NCBI GenBank assembly: GCA_013540605.1
Contig: JABVCK010000027.1
Location: 1 to 64,000 of the forward strand
Source: Bacillota bacterium
GTDB lineage: Bacteria; Bacillota; Clostridia; Ch29
Direction: 5' to 3'
Length of the DNA stretch: 64,000 bases
Shown: in pieces, positions 43,201 to 52,070 of the stretch
Numbering within the stretch: position 1 is the first letter of the stretch
Layout: the number at the start of each line of letters is the position of its first letter
Notes under the pieces: generated by a model
The model's input: only the letters and a program-made list of their open reading frames with translations
The model's database searches: none
Told to the model about the DNA's origin: nothing
Made by a program: the position numbers and the translations under genes

Positions 43201-43308
43201 TTACAGAACTCCTCCCGCTTCATAGAGTTAATGATTATGTAACATATTACCATTCGACGTCAGGCAAATAATTCCCTCTACAAATAGGCGGTATATTAAT
43301 TTAACATG

Positions 43309-43359
43309 CAAAAGAACGAATGGATACAATGTTGAGGTTGTATTCATTCGTTCTTTTGC
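43309..43359. terminator. Strong hairpin terminator
   Basis: A 22-bp stem with one G-T wobble (GCAAAAGAACGAATGGATAC arm at 43309-43330, complement at 43338-43359) and an eight-base loop, placed after the rubrerythrin gene. It can end perR-rubrerythrin transcription. Confidence 0.75.
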
Positions 43360-43443
43360 CGTCCGATATAATATTTCTGTATGTTTTCTATCGATTAGCC
43401 TTTAGACTTTGTTTGCGGTAGGCAGCATGAGGGCTCTAAGCCA

Positions 43444-44028
43444 TCAATATGCTTCTACAAGCACCTCGAAATATCCCTGTGGATGCGCGCATGCCGGGCA
43501 TGTTTCCGGAGCACTTTCGCCTTCGTGAATATATCCGCAGTTATTGCATTTCCATTTAGTAACTACAGCTTTTTTAAATACCGAATCGTTTTCCAGGTTG
43601 CTTAACAGCTTTCTATACCTTTCTTCGTGATGTTTTTCAACCTCTGCGATTTTTCTAAATACTATGGCAACTTCAGGGAAACCTTCCTCATCCGCAACCT
43701 TTGCAAACTCAGGATATAGGTCTGACCACTCTTCGTTTTCACCGTTTGCTGCTGCCAGCAGGTTTGATTTGGTATCCCCTAAGGAAACAGGATATGATGC
43801 GTTTATTTCCACCATTTCTCCTTTCAGGCTTTCATTCAAGAATTTAAAGAACCTCTTTGCATGCTCCTTTTCATTCTCAGCTGTTTCCATAAATATATTG
43901 GATATCTGTACATACCCTTCTTTTTTAGCTGTGGATGCATAGTAAGTATACCTGTTTCTTGCCTGTGATTCTCCGGCAAATGCTTTCATCAAGTTTTCTG
44001 CAGTTTTTGTACCCTTTAATGATTTCAT
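43444..44028 (-). CDS. Rubrerythrin
   Basis: 194 residues from the ATG at 44028 with GGAGGG five bases upstream. The ferritin-like di-iron domain ([46 protein letters not shown]) is followed by a C-terminal rubredoxin domain with CNNCGYIH and CPAC Cys pairs. Rubrerythrin reduces hydrogen peroxide in anaerobes with electrons from NADH via rubredoxin-like partners. It is 14 bases downstream of the PerR-type gene, an arrangement typical of peroxide-stress operons. Confidence 0.96.
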   Translation of the reverse strand: MKSLKGTKTAENLMKAFAGESQARNRYTYYASTAKKEGYVQISNIFMETAENEKEHAKRFFKFLNESLKGEMVEINASYPVSLGDTKSNLLAAANGENEEWSDLYPEFAKVADEEGFPEVAIVFRKIAEVEKHHEERYRKLLSNLENDSVFKKAVVTKWKCNNCGYIHEGESAPETCPACAHPQGYFEVLVEAY

Positions 44029-44042
44029 AAGATCCCTCCATC

Positions 44043-44474
44043 TCAAATTTTATTTTCTATATTGTCGAGACATTCTTCACAAATGCCCCTATAATATACA
44101 TTTTTTTCTTTGATTTTAAAGTTTTTTAAGTCATCTGTTTTTAGAGCTCCTACGTCAATGCGGAAATCATAGATTGCACCGCACTTCTCGCATTTGAAAT
44201 GCCCGTGGCTTGTGACATCCGCATCGTATCTTGTCTCGTTTTCCTCACTTGCTACAACCCTTACAATGTTGGCGCTTATCAATAGATTTAGAGTATTATA
44301 CACCGTTGTCTTGGACAATGTCGGAATTTCCTTAACCAGATTGCTATATATTTCATCTACGGTAGGATGGCTGCGTTTTGTTATTAAATACTCCAGAATT
44401 TTAATCCTTGGATAAGACGGTTTTATGCCATGCTCCAACAGATGTTCAACGATATTATCCTTAGACAGTTTAAT
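44043..44474 (-). CDS. perR: Fur/PerR-family peroxide regulator
   Basis: The conserved region is [20 protein letters not shown], then [19 protein letters not shown], the metal site region [17 protein letters not shown] and the second Cys pair CEECLDNI. The context (rubrerythrin downstream, PerR-like box upstream) favours PerR over Fur. The start is uncertain: no ATG is in frame. An ATT at 44474 has GGGAGGG six bases upstream and gives 143 residues; a TTG at 44438 gives 131 residues but has no ribosome binding site. I use 44474. Confidence 0.85.
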   Translation of the reverse strand: MKLSKDNIVEHLLEHGIKPSYPRIKILEYLITKRSHPTVDEIYSNLVKEIPTLSKTTVYNTLNLLISANIVRVVASEENETRYDADVTSHGHFKCEKCGAIYDFRIDVGALKTDDLKNFKIKEKNVYYRGICEECLDNIENKI

Positions 44475-44536
44475 AAATCTCCCTCCCTTTCTAACTTTAT
44501 GCTCTTATATTTTTGTGTATTGTTACGTTTTTAAAT

Positions 44537-44551
44537 TTGTAATTATTACAT
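44537..44551. promoter_or_regulatory. PerR/Fur-like operator
   Basis: TTGTAATTATTACAT contains the perfect odd palindrome TGTAAT-T-ATTACA, close to the PerR box consensus. It lies just downstream of the -10 box of the perR-rubrerythrin promoter, so binding would block transcription start. Confidence 0.65.
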
Positions 44552-44555
44552 TTTT

Positions 44556-44585
44556 ATTATAGTTTATTTGCCCCGAAGTTGTCAA
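44556..44585 (-). promoter_or_regulatory. Consensus promoter of perR-rubrerythrin
   Basis: On the minus strand TTGACA (44580-44585) and TATAAT (44556-44561) are 18 bases apart, a perfect housekeeping promoter match. Confidence 0.8.
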
Positions 44586-44592
44586 TACTTTA

Positions 44593-44637
44593 TATAAAAA
44601 AATATCTGCTGCTTAAACTAATAAAGCGGCTGATATT
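44593..44637 (-). terminator. Intrinsic terminator of the XRE gene
   Basis: On the minus strand ATATCAGCCGCTT pairs with AAGCAGCAGATAT (two mismatches) and is followed by seven T residues. Confidence 0.6.
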
Positions 44638-44652
44638 CGTCACGCTCAATAT

Positions 44653-45042
44653 TTAGTTTTCACATAAATAAGGAAGGATTGTTTTTATAAGCTTTTTGAA
44701 TAATTCCAGTTCCTTAGGTGAACATTTTTTAAGCAAGCTATTTATATCTGTGTCATTGTTGCTGTCATATGCATCATGAGCATCGTGAGCATAACAATCA
44801 TTATAAAGAGGCTTCCCGAAAATCAGGTAATCTAAAGATACATGCAAGCAGTTAACTACTTTTACTAAGGCGGTAAGACTCATCTGTCTCTCTCCCCGTT
44901 CCAATTGCCCTACATAGTAGTCCGAAAGCTCTATGATTTCTGCAAATTCTTCCCTGGATAGCCCGAGCTTTTCTCTTTCTTCTCTTATTCTTTGCCCTAT
45001 GGCTTTTTTATCTATATCCATATTGTTTGTATTTTTCTCCAT
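44653..45042 (-). CDS. XRE-type regulator (SinR-like)
   Basis: 129 residues. The N-terminal helix-turn-helix is GQRIREEREKLGLSREEFAE and SDYYVGQLERGERQMSLTAL. A linker with the repeat AHDAHDAYDSNND leads to a short helical C-terminus (SPKELELFKKLIKTILPYLC). The gene is divergent from the Spo0E-like/GGDEF pair and may control it. The type resembles sporulation and transition-state regulators of Clostridia; the target is not known. Confidence 0.82.
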   Translation of the reverse strand: MEKNTNNMDIDKKAIGQRIREEREKLGLSREEFAEIIELSDYYVGQLERGERQMSLTALVKVVNCLHVSLDYLIFGKPLYNDCYAHDAHDAYDSNNDTDINSLLKKCSPKELELFKKLIKTILPYLCEN

Positions 45043-45188
45043 TATTCTTTCACTCCCTGTCTCTAAATACTTTATCTAACTTTACGCGGTATCTGAACTT
45101 GCTGTGTGCACAAATAATTAGTTTGCAATAAGACAATATGTTTTGTAAAATTATGTTATATGGTTGTTTCTTACAGGGAGTTGATGGT

Positions 45189-45383
45189 ATGAAAAAAGAA
45201 AATAAAATCGAAATAGCAAGAAATATCCTTAACAATGCCACAAATATAAACATGAACAAGGGGATTATCTTAAAAATAAGTCAGAAAGTTGATAAATATA
45301 TTGTAGAGCATTACCAAAAAGACCCAAAAAAAAACAAATTAAAAAGGAGCTATGGTGATACTGATGAAAGAGAAATTATATAA
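45189..45383 (+). CDS. Spo0E-like aspartyl-phosphate phosphatase
   Basis: 64 residues from the ATG at 45189, eight bases after GGGAG. It has the two short helices and the signature ISQKVDKYIVEHYQ (SxxxDxxI) of Spo0E-family proteins, which remove phosphate from Spo0A and delay sporulation. Length is normal for the family. Its last 29 bases overlap the start of the GGDEF gene, so both are coupled. Confidence 0.72.
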   Translation: MKKENKIEIARNILNNATNINMNKGIILKISQKVDKYIVEHYQKDPKKNKLKRSYGDTDEREII

Positions 45384-46035
45384 GCATGCTCCTCTTGTTC
45401 TGCTGCTAGCCGGGCTGCTTTTATGGTTTGCAGCGCTTTCAATAGATAGATTTTATCATAAGCAAGTTTTAGTTTGGATGCCCTTCGTAATAATTCAGTT
45501 GATAGTCAGCACAGCATGTGGTATTCTGATAAGAACATTGTACCAGCAGGTACATATGGACGCATTGACCGGTCTGCGCAACAGAAAATATTTTTTTGCA
45601 AAACTGTCTGAAATAAAAACTAAAACCCCGGTTTCGCTTATCTTAATTGATATAGATAATTTTAAAGGCATTAATGATACATACGGACACATGGTTGGAG
45701 ACCATGTACTGCACCAATTCGGAGAAATCCTGCAAAATAGCACAAGAAAAAACGATATAATTGCCCGATGGGGTGGGGAAGAATTTGCTGTGATCCTTTT
45801 CCATACCGATACCGAAGAGGCTTTTAATATCGCCGATAGAATTAGAACTGTAGTAGAGGATCACGTTTTCTCTTGTGAAACCATCACTTGTAAAATCACC
45901 ATAAGTATCGGTATAGCCTCAATAGAAGAAGGAAAAGATGTTGGTACTGAACAGTTTATTAGAGTTGCCGACGAAGCCCTGTACAGAGCAAAAGAAAAGA
46001 AGAATTATATTGTTATAGATGCGGATTGCCGGTGA
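45355..46035 (+). CDS. Membrane diguanylate cyclase (GGDEF)
   Basis: About 226 residues. Three starts are close together (ATG 45352, GTG 45355, ATG 45364); GTG 45355 has the best spacing to AAGGAG. Two membrane helices (LVLLLAGLLLWFAALSI; WMPFVIIQLIVSTACGIL) lead to a GGDEF domain with an intact active site ARWGGEEFAVIL and an I-site RKND five residues before it. The enzyme should make cyclic di-GMP and be feedback-inhibited. Its coupling to a Spo0E-like gene links second messenger and sporulation control. Confidence 0.93.
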   Translation: MILMKEKLYKHAPLVLLLAGLLLWFAALSIDRFYHKQVLVWMPFVIIQLIVSTACGILIRTLYQQVHMDALTGLRNRKYFFAKLSEIKTKTPVSLILIDIDNFKGINDTYGHMVGDHVLHQFGEILQNSTRKNDIIARWGGEEFAVILFHTDTEEAFNIADRIRTVVEDHVFSCETITCKITISIGIASIEEGKDVGTEQFIRVADEALYRAKEKKNYIVIDADCR

Positions 46036-46073
46036 CGCCATGATAATTCCTTTACTTTTTAGTAACATTATTA

Positions 46074-46104
46074 TTGACAGCAGTAGGATCATATATCGTA
46101 TAAT
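46074..46104 (+). promoter_or_regulatory. Possible promoter of the apgM-thrC fusion gene
   Basis: TTGACA (46074-46079) and TATAAT (46099-46104) are 19 bases apart, longer than usual, 37 bases before the start codon. Confidence 0.45.
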
Positions 46105-46141
46105 ATATCATACACTATTACTTTCTACAGGAGTGTTTGTT

Positions 46142-48850
46142 ATGAAATATATAGTTATTATCGGAGACGGCATGAGTGATGTGCCATATGAAAGCTTGTC
46201 CGGAAAAACACCGCTCGAATACGCGGATACTCCGGCCATGAATATCCTTGCCCAGCACGGACAGACCGGCATGGCAAAAACCATACCTCACGGGATGGTA
46301 CCGGGAAGCGATACCGCTAACCTGTCTGTAATGGGCTATGATCCGGCTGAATACTATACCGGCCGCTCCCCCTTCGAAGCCGCCAGCTTAGGCCTTGACC
46401 TTAAGGGTGGAGACGTCACGTTCAGGTGCAATTTCGTTACCCTTACCGATGAAGAAAATTACAGGGATAAAACCATACTTGACCATGGCGCAGATGAGAT
46501 AACCACTGCAGAAGCCGAAGTACTGCTTAACTACTTAAAACCACATATTGAAAAGGAATTCATTAAGTTCTATACCGGTACAAGCTACCGTCATATAGCG
46601 GTCTGGAACATGGCGCCCGAGACATATATCCTTACACCCCCGCATGATATACTCGGCCAGAAAATAGAGAAGTACCTGCCGTCAGGCCCCCAGGGGGAAT
46701 TTATACTGGATATGATGGAAAAAAGTTATATGCTTCTGAAAGACCACCCTGTAAATACAGACAGGGTCAAAAGAGGCCTGCGCCCTGCAAATTCTATATG
46801 GATCTGGGGCGAAGGAAAGAAACCTGCCCTGCCGGACTTCCGCAGCAAATACGGGCTTAGGGGCGCCGTCATTTCCGCGGTTGACCTGATAAAGGGGCTT
46901 GGAAAGTGCGCAGGGCTTGATGTCCTTGAAGTTGAAGGTGCTACCGGCACGCTGCATACAAATTACCGGGGAAAAGCCGAGGCCTGTGTGAACGCGCTGA
47001 AGAATGGCTATGATTTTGTGTACCTGCATGTGGAAGCGCCGGACGAATGCGGGCACCGCAGTGAGCTGGACAGTAAAATCAAGGCTATAGAATATATTGA
47101 CGGGGAAATAGTATCGTATATCAAAACAGAAATGGATAAAACAGCGGAACCGTACCGCATACTGCTGACTCCGGACCATCCTACTCCCGTGACCATAAGG
47201 ACCCATACCGCCGACCCTGTTCCCTTTGTCATATTCGACAGCGGAAGGGCTGATAGTACATACGGGAACTGCGGGTATGGCGAATCAGCGGCAAGGGAAA
47301 CAGGCTTATATTTTGAAAAAGGCCATTGCCTGATGGATTATTTCATAAACGACGGTCTTGGGTTCTACAGGAGCACCAGGGGAGAAAGCCCGTGCGTAAC
47401 GGCACCGGAGGCTATAATCAACGGCATCGCGCCGGACGGGGGCCTTTATATACCGTGCCGGATTCCATCAATAGATTTTGCCCTTTCGGACCTGGCAGGC
47501 AAGTCCTATAAAGAGACTGCATACATGGTGATGAAACCGTTTCTCCCCGACTTCAGCAGAGAGGAATTGCAATACTGCATAGAAAACGCATACGACGACA
47601 AATTCACGAGCAGTGACATAGCCCCGGTGAGGGAAGCCGGCGGCAAGTATATGCTTGAGCTTTTCCATGGCGCCACTATAGCTTTTAAAGACATGGCCCT
47701 GTCAATACTTCCTTACCTTATGAAGACAGCTGCAAAAAAGCTTCATATTGACAGGGAAATCGTGATACTCACCGCAACATCCGGAGATACCGGAAAAGCG
47801 GCACTGGAAGGCTTCGGAAATGTGGAAGGCACAAAGATAATAGTTCTTTATCCTGCGGGGGGAGTGAGCCCGGTGCAGGAAAGGCAGATGGTATCGCATA
47901 AAGGAAACAATACCTATGTCATAGGCATCAAAGGCAACTTTGACGATGCCCAGAGCGCTGCCAAAGCGCTCTTCGGCGACAGAGAACTGGCTGCAGAACT
48001 CAGCGGCTTTGCAATGTTTTCTTCTGCCAATTCGATCAATATAGGGAGGCTGATACCTCAGATCGTATACTATTTCCATGCTTACGGGCAGCTTTTGTCC
48101 CGCGGCGCCGTGAAATGCGGTGAAAAAATAAATATTTCAGTACCCACAGGAAATTTTGGAAACATTCTCGCCGCATATTACGCCAGGCTTATGGGACTGC
48201 CTGTCAAAAAACTCATTTGTGCCTCCAATGAAAACAAGGTGCTGTACGAGTTTTTCAGAACAGGCCGCTACGATAAAAACAGGGAATTTATAAACACGGT
48301 GTCACCTTCAATGGATATCCTTGTATCAAGCAACCTTGAAAGGCTGCTCTACCTGCTTTGTGGCAGCGACAGCAAAAGAGTGCGCGAGCTTATGAGGAAA
48401 CTGTCAGACACAGGAGTTTACACGCTTGAGAATTATGACGAAGAAGTATTCAGCCTGTTTTACGGTGAGACTGCGACAGAGGAAGAGACACTGGCTTCTA
48501 TCAAAGGGTTGTATGAGAATACAGGCTATCTCATGGATACCCACACATCGGTAGCATACTCCGCATATGAAAAATATAAAGCAGCTTCAGGAGATACCGG
48601 TACCAAGGCAGTGATAGTTTCCACCGCCAGCCCGTATAAATTCACAAAAGCAGTTATGGCATCCCTGGATCCAAAATATCAAGATGAAGATGACTTCACG
48701 CTTTTAGAAATAATGTCGGAATACACCGGGATACCCATACCGCCGGCTGTAAAAGGCATCGAAGGCCGTCCGGTGGTGCATGATACCGTATGCGGCAAAG
48801 ATGAAATCAGACAGATTGTACGGAATATAATACTCAGGAAAGATTCATAA
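46142..48850 (+). CDS. Fused ApgM-type homoserine kinase and threonine synthase
   Basis: 902 residues from the ATG at 46142 (GGAG eight bases upstream). Residues 1 to about 400 are an alkaline-phosphatase-fold ApgM-type enzyme: KYIVIIGDGMSDVPYESL, the Ser site PGSDTANLSVMGYDP and LHVEAPDECGHRSELD, TPDHPTPV. From about 412 a complete threonine synthase follows (YRSTRGESPCVTAPEAI), with the PLP lysine in GATIAFKDMAL, the SGDTGKAALEGF loop and VPTGNFGNILAAY. ApgM-like proteins have been proposed or shown to act as homoserine kinase in organisms without ThrB, so one polypeptide may make threonine from homoserine in two steps. No frameshift or stop lies at the junction. Confidence 0.9.
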   Translation: MKYIVIIGDGMSDVPYESLSGKTPLEYADTPAMNILAQHGQTGMAKTIPHGMVPGSDTANLSVMGYDPAEYYTGRSPFEAASLGLDLKGGDVTFRCNFVTLTDEENYRDKTILDHGADEITTAEAEVLLNYLKPHIEKEFIKFYTGTSYRHIAVWNMAPETYILTPPHDILGQKIEKYLPSGPQGEFILDMMEKSYMLLKDHPVNTDRVKRGLRPANSIWIWGEGKKPALPDFRSKYGLRGAVISAVDLIKGLGKCAGLDVLEVEGATGTLHTNYRGKAEACVNALKNGYDFVYLHVEAPDECGHRSELDSKIKAIEYIDGEIVSYIKTEMDKTAEPYRILLTPDHPTPVTIRTHTADPVPFVIFDSGRADSTYGNCGYGESAARETGLYFEKGHCLMDYFINDGLGFYRSTRGESPCVTAPEAIINGIAPDGGLYIPCRIPSIDFALSDLAGKSYKETAYMVMKPFLPDFSREELQYCIENAYDDKFTSSDIAPVREAGGKYMLELFHGATIAFKDMALSILPYLMKTAAKKLHIDREIVILTATSGDTGKAALEGFGNVEGTKIIVLYPAGGVSPVQERQMVSHKGNNTYVIGIKGNFDDAQSAAKALFGDRELAAELSGFAMFSSANSINIGRLIPQIVYYFHAYGQLLSRGAVKCGEKINISVPTGNFGNILAAYYARLMGLPVKKLICASNENKVLYEFFRTGRYDKNREFINTVSPSMDILVSSNLERLLYLLCGSDSKRVRELMRKLSDTGVYTLENYDEEVFSLFYGETATEEETLASIKGLYENTGYLMDTHTSVAYSAYEKYKAASGDTGTKAVIVSTASPYKFTKAVMASLDPKYQDEDDFTLLEIMSEYTGIPIPPAVKGIEGRPVVHDTVCGKDEIRQIVRNIILRKDS

Positions 48851-49339
48851 TAGTTTCTCCATAATAGTGACGTTTACAAACTTTCCGTCCAGGGTGCCCT
48901 GATTGATATAGGTCCCGACTTCCCTGAAACCAACTGACCTGTACAGTCTTTTACCTGCTTCATTAAATTCAAATGTGCTTAATACGAGCTTATGAAATCC
49001 TTGTTCTTGGGCCACCTTTACAAGGTAATTGAGGAGGGTTTTTCCCAAACCCTTCCCCCTTTCTTCCCTTTCAATATAAATAGATATATCAGCCACTCCA
49101 CTATAGCAGCATCTTGAATTGAATGTATTAATAGAAGCCCAGCCCTTTACTGCTCCATTGCAATCTTCAATAATTAAGACCTTATGCTTATCGCTCCTGT
49201 TGGTCATCCAATCCTTCATCTCATCTACGCTTTTTAAGCTTGTTTCCAAAGTTGCAACTCTATCCTCGATACCCTGATTATAAATATTTGTTATCAGGGC
49301 TATGTCATCCATACTTGCTTCCCTCATTCTATAGTTCAT
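48845..49339 (-). CDS. ArsN1/phosphinothricin-type N-acetyltransferase
   Basis: 164 residues from the ATG at 49339. GNAT features are MREASMDDIALITNIYNQGI, GVADISIYIEREERGKGLGK and FNEAGKRLYRSVGFREVGTY, as in phosphinothricin and arsinothricin acetyltransferases. It ends six bases inside the convergent threonine synthase gene. Position after arsM in the same operon favours an ArsN1 role (acetylating an arsenic antibiotic or amino-acid analogue); the substrate is inferred from context. Confidence 0.75.
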   Translation of the reverse strand: MNYRMREASMDDIALITNIYNQGIEDRVATLETSLKSVDEMKDWMTNRSDKHKVLIIEDCNGAVKGWASINTFNSRCCYSGVADISIYIEREERGKGLGKTLLNYLVKVAQEQGFHKLVLSTFEFNEAGKRLYRSVGFREVGTYINQGTLDGKFVNVTIMEKLL

Positions 49340-49349
49340 AACAAACCCC

Positions 49350-50168
49350 TCACTCCTTATAGGCTTTGACATGGGCCCCGGCGAAAGCGCCGTCGAGTAG
49401 TTCCGCATCTAGCCGGCCATATGCATCAACCGAGTCTTTCTGTTCCGCTATACTTTTAATAATCTCTTTTGTATAGATAATCTCCGGTGTAATCTCAATC
49501 CCGGTAAATCCGACCTTTTCAAGAACCTGCCTGTATTCATCCGGCTTTAATGCTCCCGCAATACAACCTACCCACATTTCAGCACTTTCGGTTATTTCAT
49601 CGGGAACATCCTTTAGCTGAACAATATCCGCTATGGCCAATCGGCCTCCTTTCTTCAGCACTCTGTAGGCCTCTCTCAGCGCATCTTCTTTATCCTCACA
49701 CAGATTTATCACACAGTTTGAAATGATAACATCAATAGATTCATCTTCCAGGGGTATAGCCTCAATATACCCTTTTAAAAACTCAACATTGTCAATTCCC
49801 ATTTTTGCTTTGTTTTTGTTGGCAAGCTCAAGCATCTCATCGGTCATGTCAAGCCCATAGACTTTTCCTTTGTCACCCACATACTTTGATGATATGAACG
49901 CGTCAATTCCTCCCCCGCTTCCTAAATCCAAAACTATCTCGCCTGCCTTTAACCCGGCCAACACAACGGGATTGGCGCAACCCAAGGAAGCATTAACCAC
50001 ATCATCGGTCAGACCTTCGAGGTATTCTTTAGTATAAATCGCTGATTCCTTGCTGACATCGCCGCAGCAGGACGCTCCACAGCCGCATGAAGCCTTGGTT
50101 GTACTGCCGACTTCCTTTGCGATGCCACCGTAATAAGACTTGATTTTTCCTTTAATATTGCTGTCCAT
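49350..50168 (-). CDS. arsM: Arsenite S-adenosylmethionine methyltransferase (ArsM)
   Basis: 272 residues from the ATG at 50168 (AAAGGGG eight bases upstream). The SAM-binding motif is VLDLGSGGGIDAFISSKYVG. The arsenic-binding cysteines are there: CGCGASCC (28-35), SLGCANP (Cys64) and WVGCIAGAL (about 200), as in characterised ArsM. The enzyme methylates As(III) stepwise to volatile forms. It sits between a MarR regulator and an ArsN-like acetyltransferase, with 18 and 10 bases of spacing. Confidence 0.93.
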   Translation of the reverse strand: MDSNIKGKIKSYYGGIAKEVGSTTKASCGCGASCCGDVSKESAIYTKEYLEGLTDDVVNASLGCANPVVLAGLKAGEIVLDLGSGGGIDAFISSKYVGDKGKVYGLDMTDEMLELANKNKAKMGIDNVEFLKGYIEAIPLEDESIDVIISNCVINLCEDKEDALREAYRVLKKGGRLAIADIVQLKDVPDEITESAEMWVGCIAGALKPDEYRQVLEKVGFTGIEITPEIIYTKEIIKSIAEQKDSVDAYGRLDAELLDGAFAGAHVKAYKE

Positions 50169-50186
50169 TTTCAAAACCCCTTTCCT

Positions 50187-50627
50187 TTAACAGCATTTAT
50201 TTTCTTTTACCGCATCCACAAGCAGCCCCAAACTCTCAATTACCTGTTCCCTTTTTTCTTCCGGAATTGAATGGAAAATGCTTCTGTAGTATTTCTCCAT
50301 ACTGCTTTCAATAGTCTCGAATACTCTCTTGCCACTATCCGTCAGTCTGATGGTCACGTATCTTCTGTCTTCAGGATGCAAATCCCTGACTACTATATCC
50401 GCTTCCACTAAATTGTTTATGGTCCTGCTCATCGTACTCTTATCCAAAGCCAATAAATCCGCAAGTTCGTTCAACGAAATGTCTTCTGATCTGCCTATTT
50501 CTACGATTGCGTGGCATTGTGAGATCGTTGTACCGCAGCATGTTGCCTCACTCTTTTCTAATATTCCTAAGTTCCTTACCAGTACTCTGATTAACTCCCT
50601 TAAGTAATTGCTTCCTTTATCCTCCAT
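50187..50627 (-). CDS. MarR-family regulator with Cys pairs (arsenic operon)
   Basis: 146 residues from the ATG at 50627. The winged helix is ISLNELADLLALDKSTMSRT and the wing HPEDRRYVTIRLTDSGKRVF. Unusual for MarR, there are Cys at 30, 31 and 38 (ATCCGTTISQCH) and a C-terminal Cys145-Cys146. They suggest thiol or As(III) sensing. It is the first gene of the arsM-arsN operon and its operator repeats overlap the promoter. ArsR-type regulators are the usual choice, so a MarR sensor here is notable. Confidence 0.88.
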   Translation of the reverse strand: MEDKGSNYLRELIRVLVRNLGILEKSEATCCGTTISQCHAIVEIGRSEDISLNELADLLALDKSTMSRTINNLVEADIVVRDLHPEDRRYVTIRLTDSGKRVFETIESSMEKYYRSIFHSIPEEKREQVIESLGLLVDAVKENKCC

Positions 50628-50644
50628 GTTATCACCTCGCAATA

Positions 50645-50685
50645 ATTGTAACATGAAACTGTTGTAATTTGCAACTGTTGTATAA
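50645..50685 (-). promoter_or_regulatory. Promoter and MarR operator of the arsenic operon
   Basis: On the minus strand TTGCAA (50669-50674) and TACAAT (50645-50650) are 18 bases apart. AACTGTTGTA occurs at 50657-50666 and 50673-50682, and CAACAGTTG is itself palindromic. The repeats cover the -35 box and spacer, as expected for repression. Confidence 0.65.
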
Positions 50686-50711
50686 AAATTTTTTATGAAT
50701 AGCTTGAAGCC

Positions 50712-51545
50712 TTAGAAATGTATGCCGTCCAACCTCAAGCTGGACAGATATATCTCAGGGTGTCCCAGCCTCCGGCCCTGGACAAAATCCCCATGGCAGT
50801 CCGATCCCCCTGTAATTAGAAGGCCTTGTTCTTTGCAAACCCCAAGGCAGTACTGTGTGATTTCATGATCATTTTCCGGATGAAAGCATTCGATACCACC
50901 TATCCCCTGTGTAAGCATATATTTAATAACAGCCTTGTAATCCTTGCTATAAAAGGATGCGCCAGGGTGGGCAAGCACTGGAATTCCCCCTGCGCTGCGA
51001 ATAGCCTCTACCGCTTCGTGGGGCATTGCAAAATCAAGCTTTTCAAAAGGATTGCCATATCCTATGAACAGGCTAAAAAAATCCCTGTAGCTTGAGCAGA
51101 GTCCCTTATCAATCAGATAGTTGAGCGCTTTCCAACCTCCGCGCTCCGGGTTGTTTATATATTCCCTGTACTCGCAGAATGAAACGCACCCATGCCGTGC
51201 TTCAAGATAAAGTATGCTCTCATCGTCTTTTTGTTCCATCAGCACCCTATTCCTTTCCAGAATTGCCTGAAGCCCGTGGTTCTGAGGATTGATCCCAAGA
51301 CCGAGTATATGGTAATTCGCCTTGTTATACGAAACGCTTACCTCCACACCCGGGATAAAGCTTATACCGTTTTCTTCTGCGAGAGCTGCAGCTTTTTCAA
51401 TGCTTTCAGTTGTATCGTGGTCTGTAATGGAGAACAGTCCTATGTCATTGCTTTTCAACTCTTCAATGACCTCTTCCGGTCCCCATGTGCCGTCTGAGGC
51501 TGTGGTATGAATATGCAAATCAGTTCTAAGATTTTTTTGATCCAT
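50712..51545 (-). CDS. PHP-domain phosphoesterase
   Basis: 277 residues from the ATG at 51545. The PHP metal motifs are DLHIHTTASDG, SITDHDTTE, PGVEVSV, LAHPGASF and GGSDCHGD. The size and motif set match TrpH/YciV-type enzymes (3',5'-nucleotide or RNA 5'-end phosphatases). The region between the third and fourth motif is longer than the minimal fold. It is followed after 24 bases by an acetyltransferase gene start on the same strand upstream. Confidence 0.88.
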   Translation of the reverse strand: MDQKNLRTDLHIHTTASDGTWGPEEVIEELKSNDIGLFSITDHDTTESIEKAAALAEENGISFIPGVEVSVSYNKANYHILGLGINPQNHGLQAILERNRVLMEQKDDESILYLEARHGCVSFCEYREYINNPERGGWKALNYLIDKGLCSSYRDFFSLFIGYGNPFEKLDFAMPHEAVEAIRSAGGIPVLAHPGASFYSKDYKAVIKYMLTQGIGGIECFHPENDHEITQYCLGVCKEQGLLITGGSDCHGDFVQGRRLGHPEIYLSSLRLDGIHF

Positions 51546-51569
51546 GTCCAAAATCCTTTCCAACCTTAG

Positions 51570-52013
51570 CTAAATCTCAACTAAAAAACTATAGCCATGC
51601 TTCTTAAAGCCTATCCGTTCATAAAATTCATGCGCTTTATTCCTCTTCAAATTGCTTGATAGAGTCACTTTATAACACCCCATGTCCCTGCACCGCTCCA
51701 CTGCAAACCTCATCATTTCTTTTCCAATCCCTCTGCCCTGATACTTCTCTGAAACCACTACATCTTCTATGATTCCCGAAGGAGCGCCCCTGTGCGCAAA
51801 ATTATCCATTATCAATAGCTCAAAGGTTCCAACCACCTCATTGTCCATCAAAGCAACAAACACCTTATAATATGGATAATGTTTTGTCTTCTTCAATATC
51901 TCCTTTGCTTTTTCCAGGGATATTGCATCTCCATTATCCATATCCGGCTGGGAATATAAAACAATCATAGACGGCAAATCCTTCTCTTCCGCTTCACGGA
52001 TTAAGATTTCCAT
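51570..52013 (-). CDS. GNAT acetyltransferase
   Basis: 147 residues from the ATG at 52013 (MEILIREAEEKD); an ATG three codons earlier touches the ribosome binding site. The acetyl-CoA motif is VVVSEKYQGRGIGKEMMRFA, and NLKRNKAHEFYERIGFKKHG is the usual C-terminal strand and helix. The substrate is unknown. It lies 24 bases upstream of the PHP gene and may be cotranscribed. Confidence 0.88.
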   Translation of the reverse strand: MEILIREAEEKDLPSMIVLYSQPDMDNGDAISLEKAKEILKKTKHYPYYKVFVALMDNEVVGTFELLIMDNFAHRGAPSGIIEDVVVSEKYQGRGIGKEMMRFAVERCRDMGCYKVTLSSNLKRNKAHEFYERIGFKKHGYSFLVEI

Positions 52014-52070
52014 AGCCTTCATCCCTTATCTTATAAGCCTTTCTTTGTCCAAATTTCGGTTTAGTTGGTC

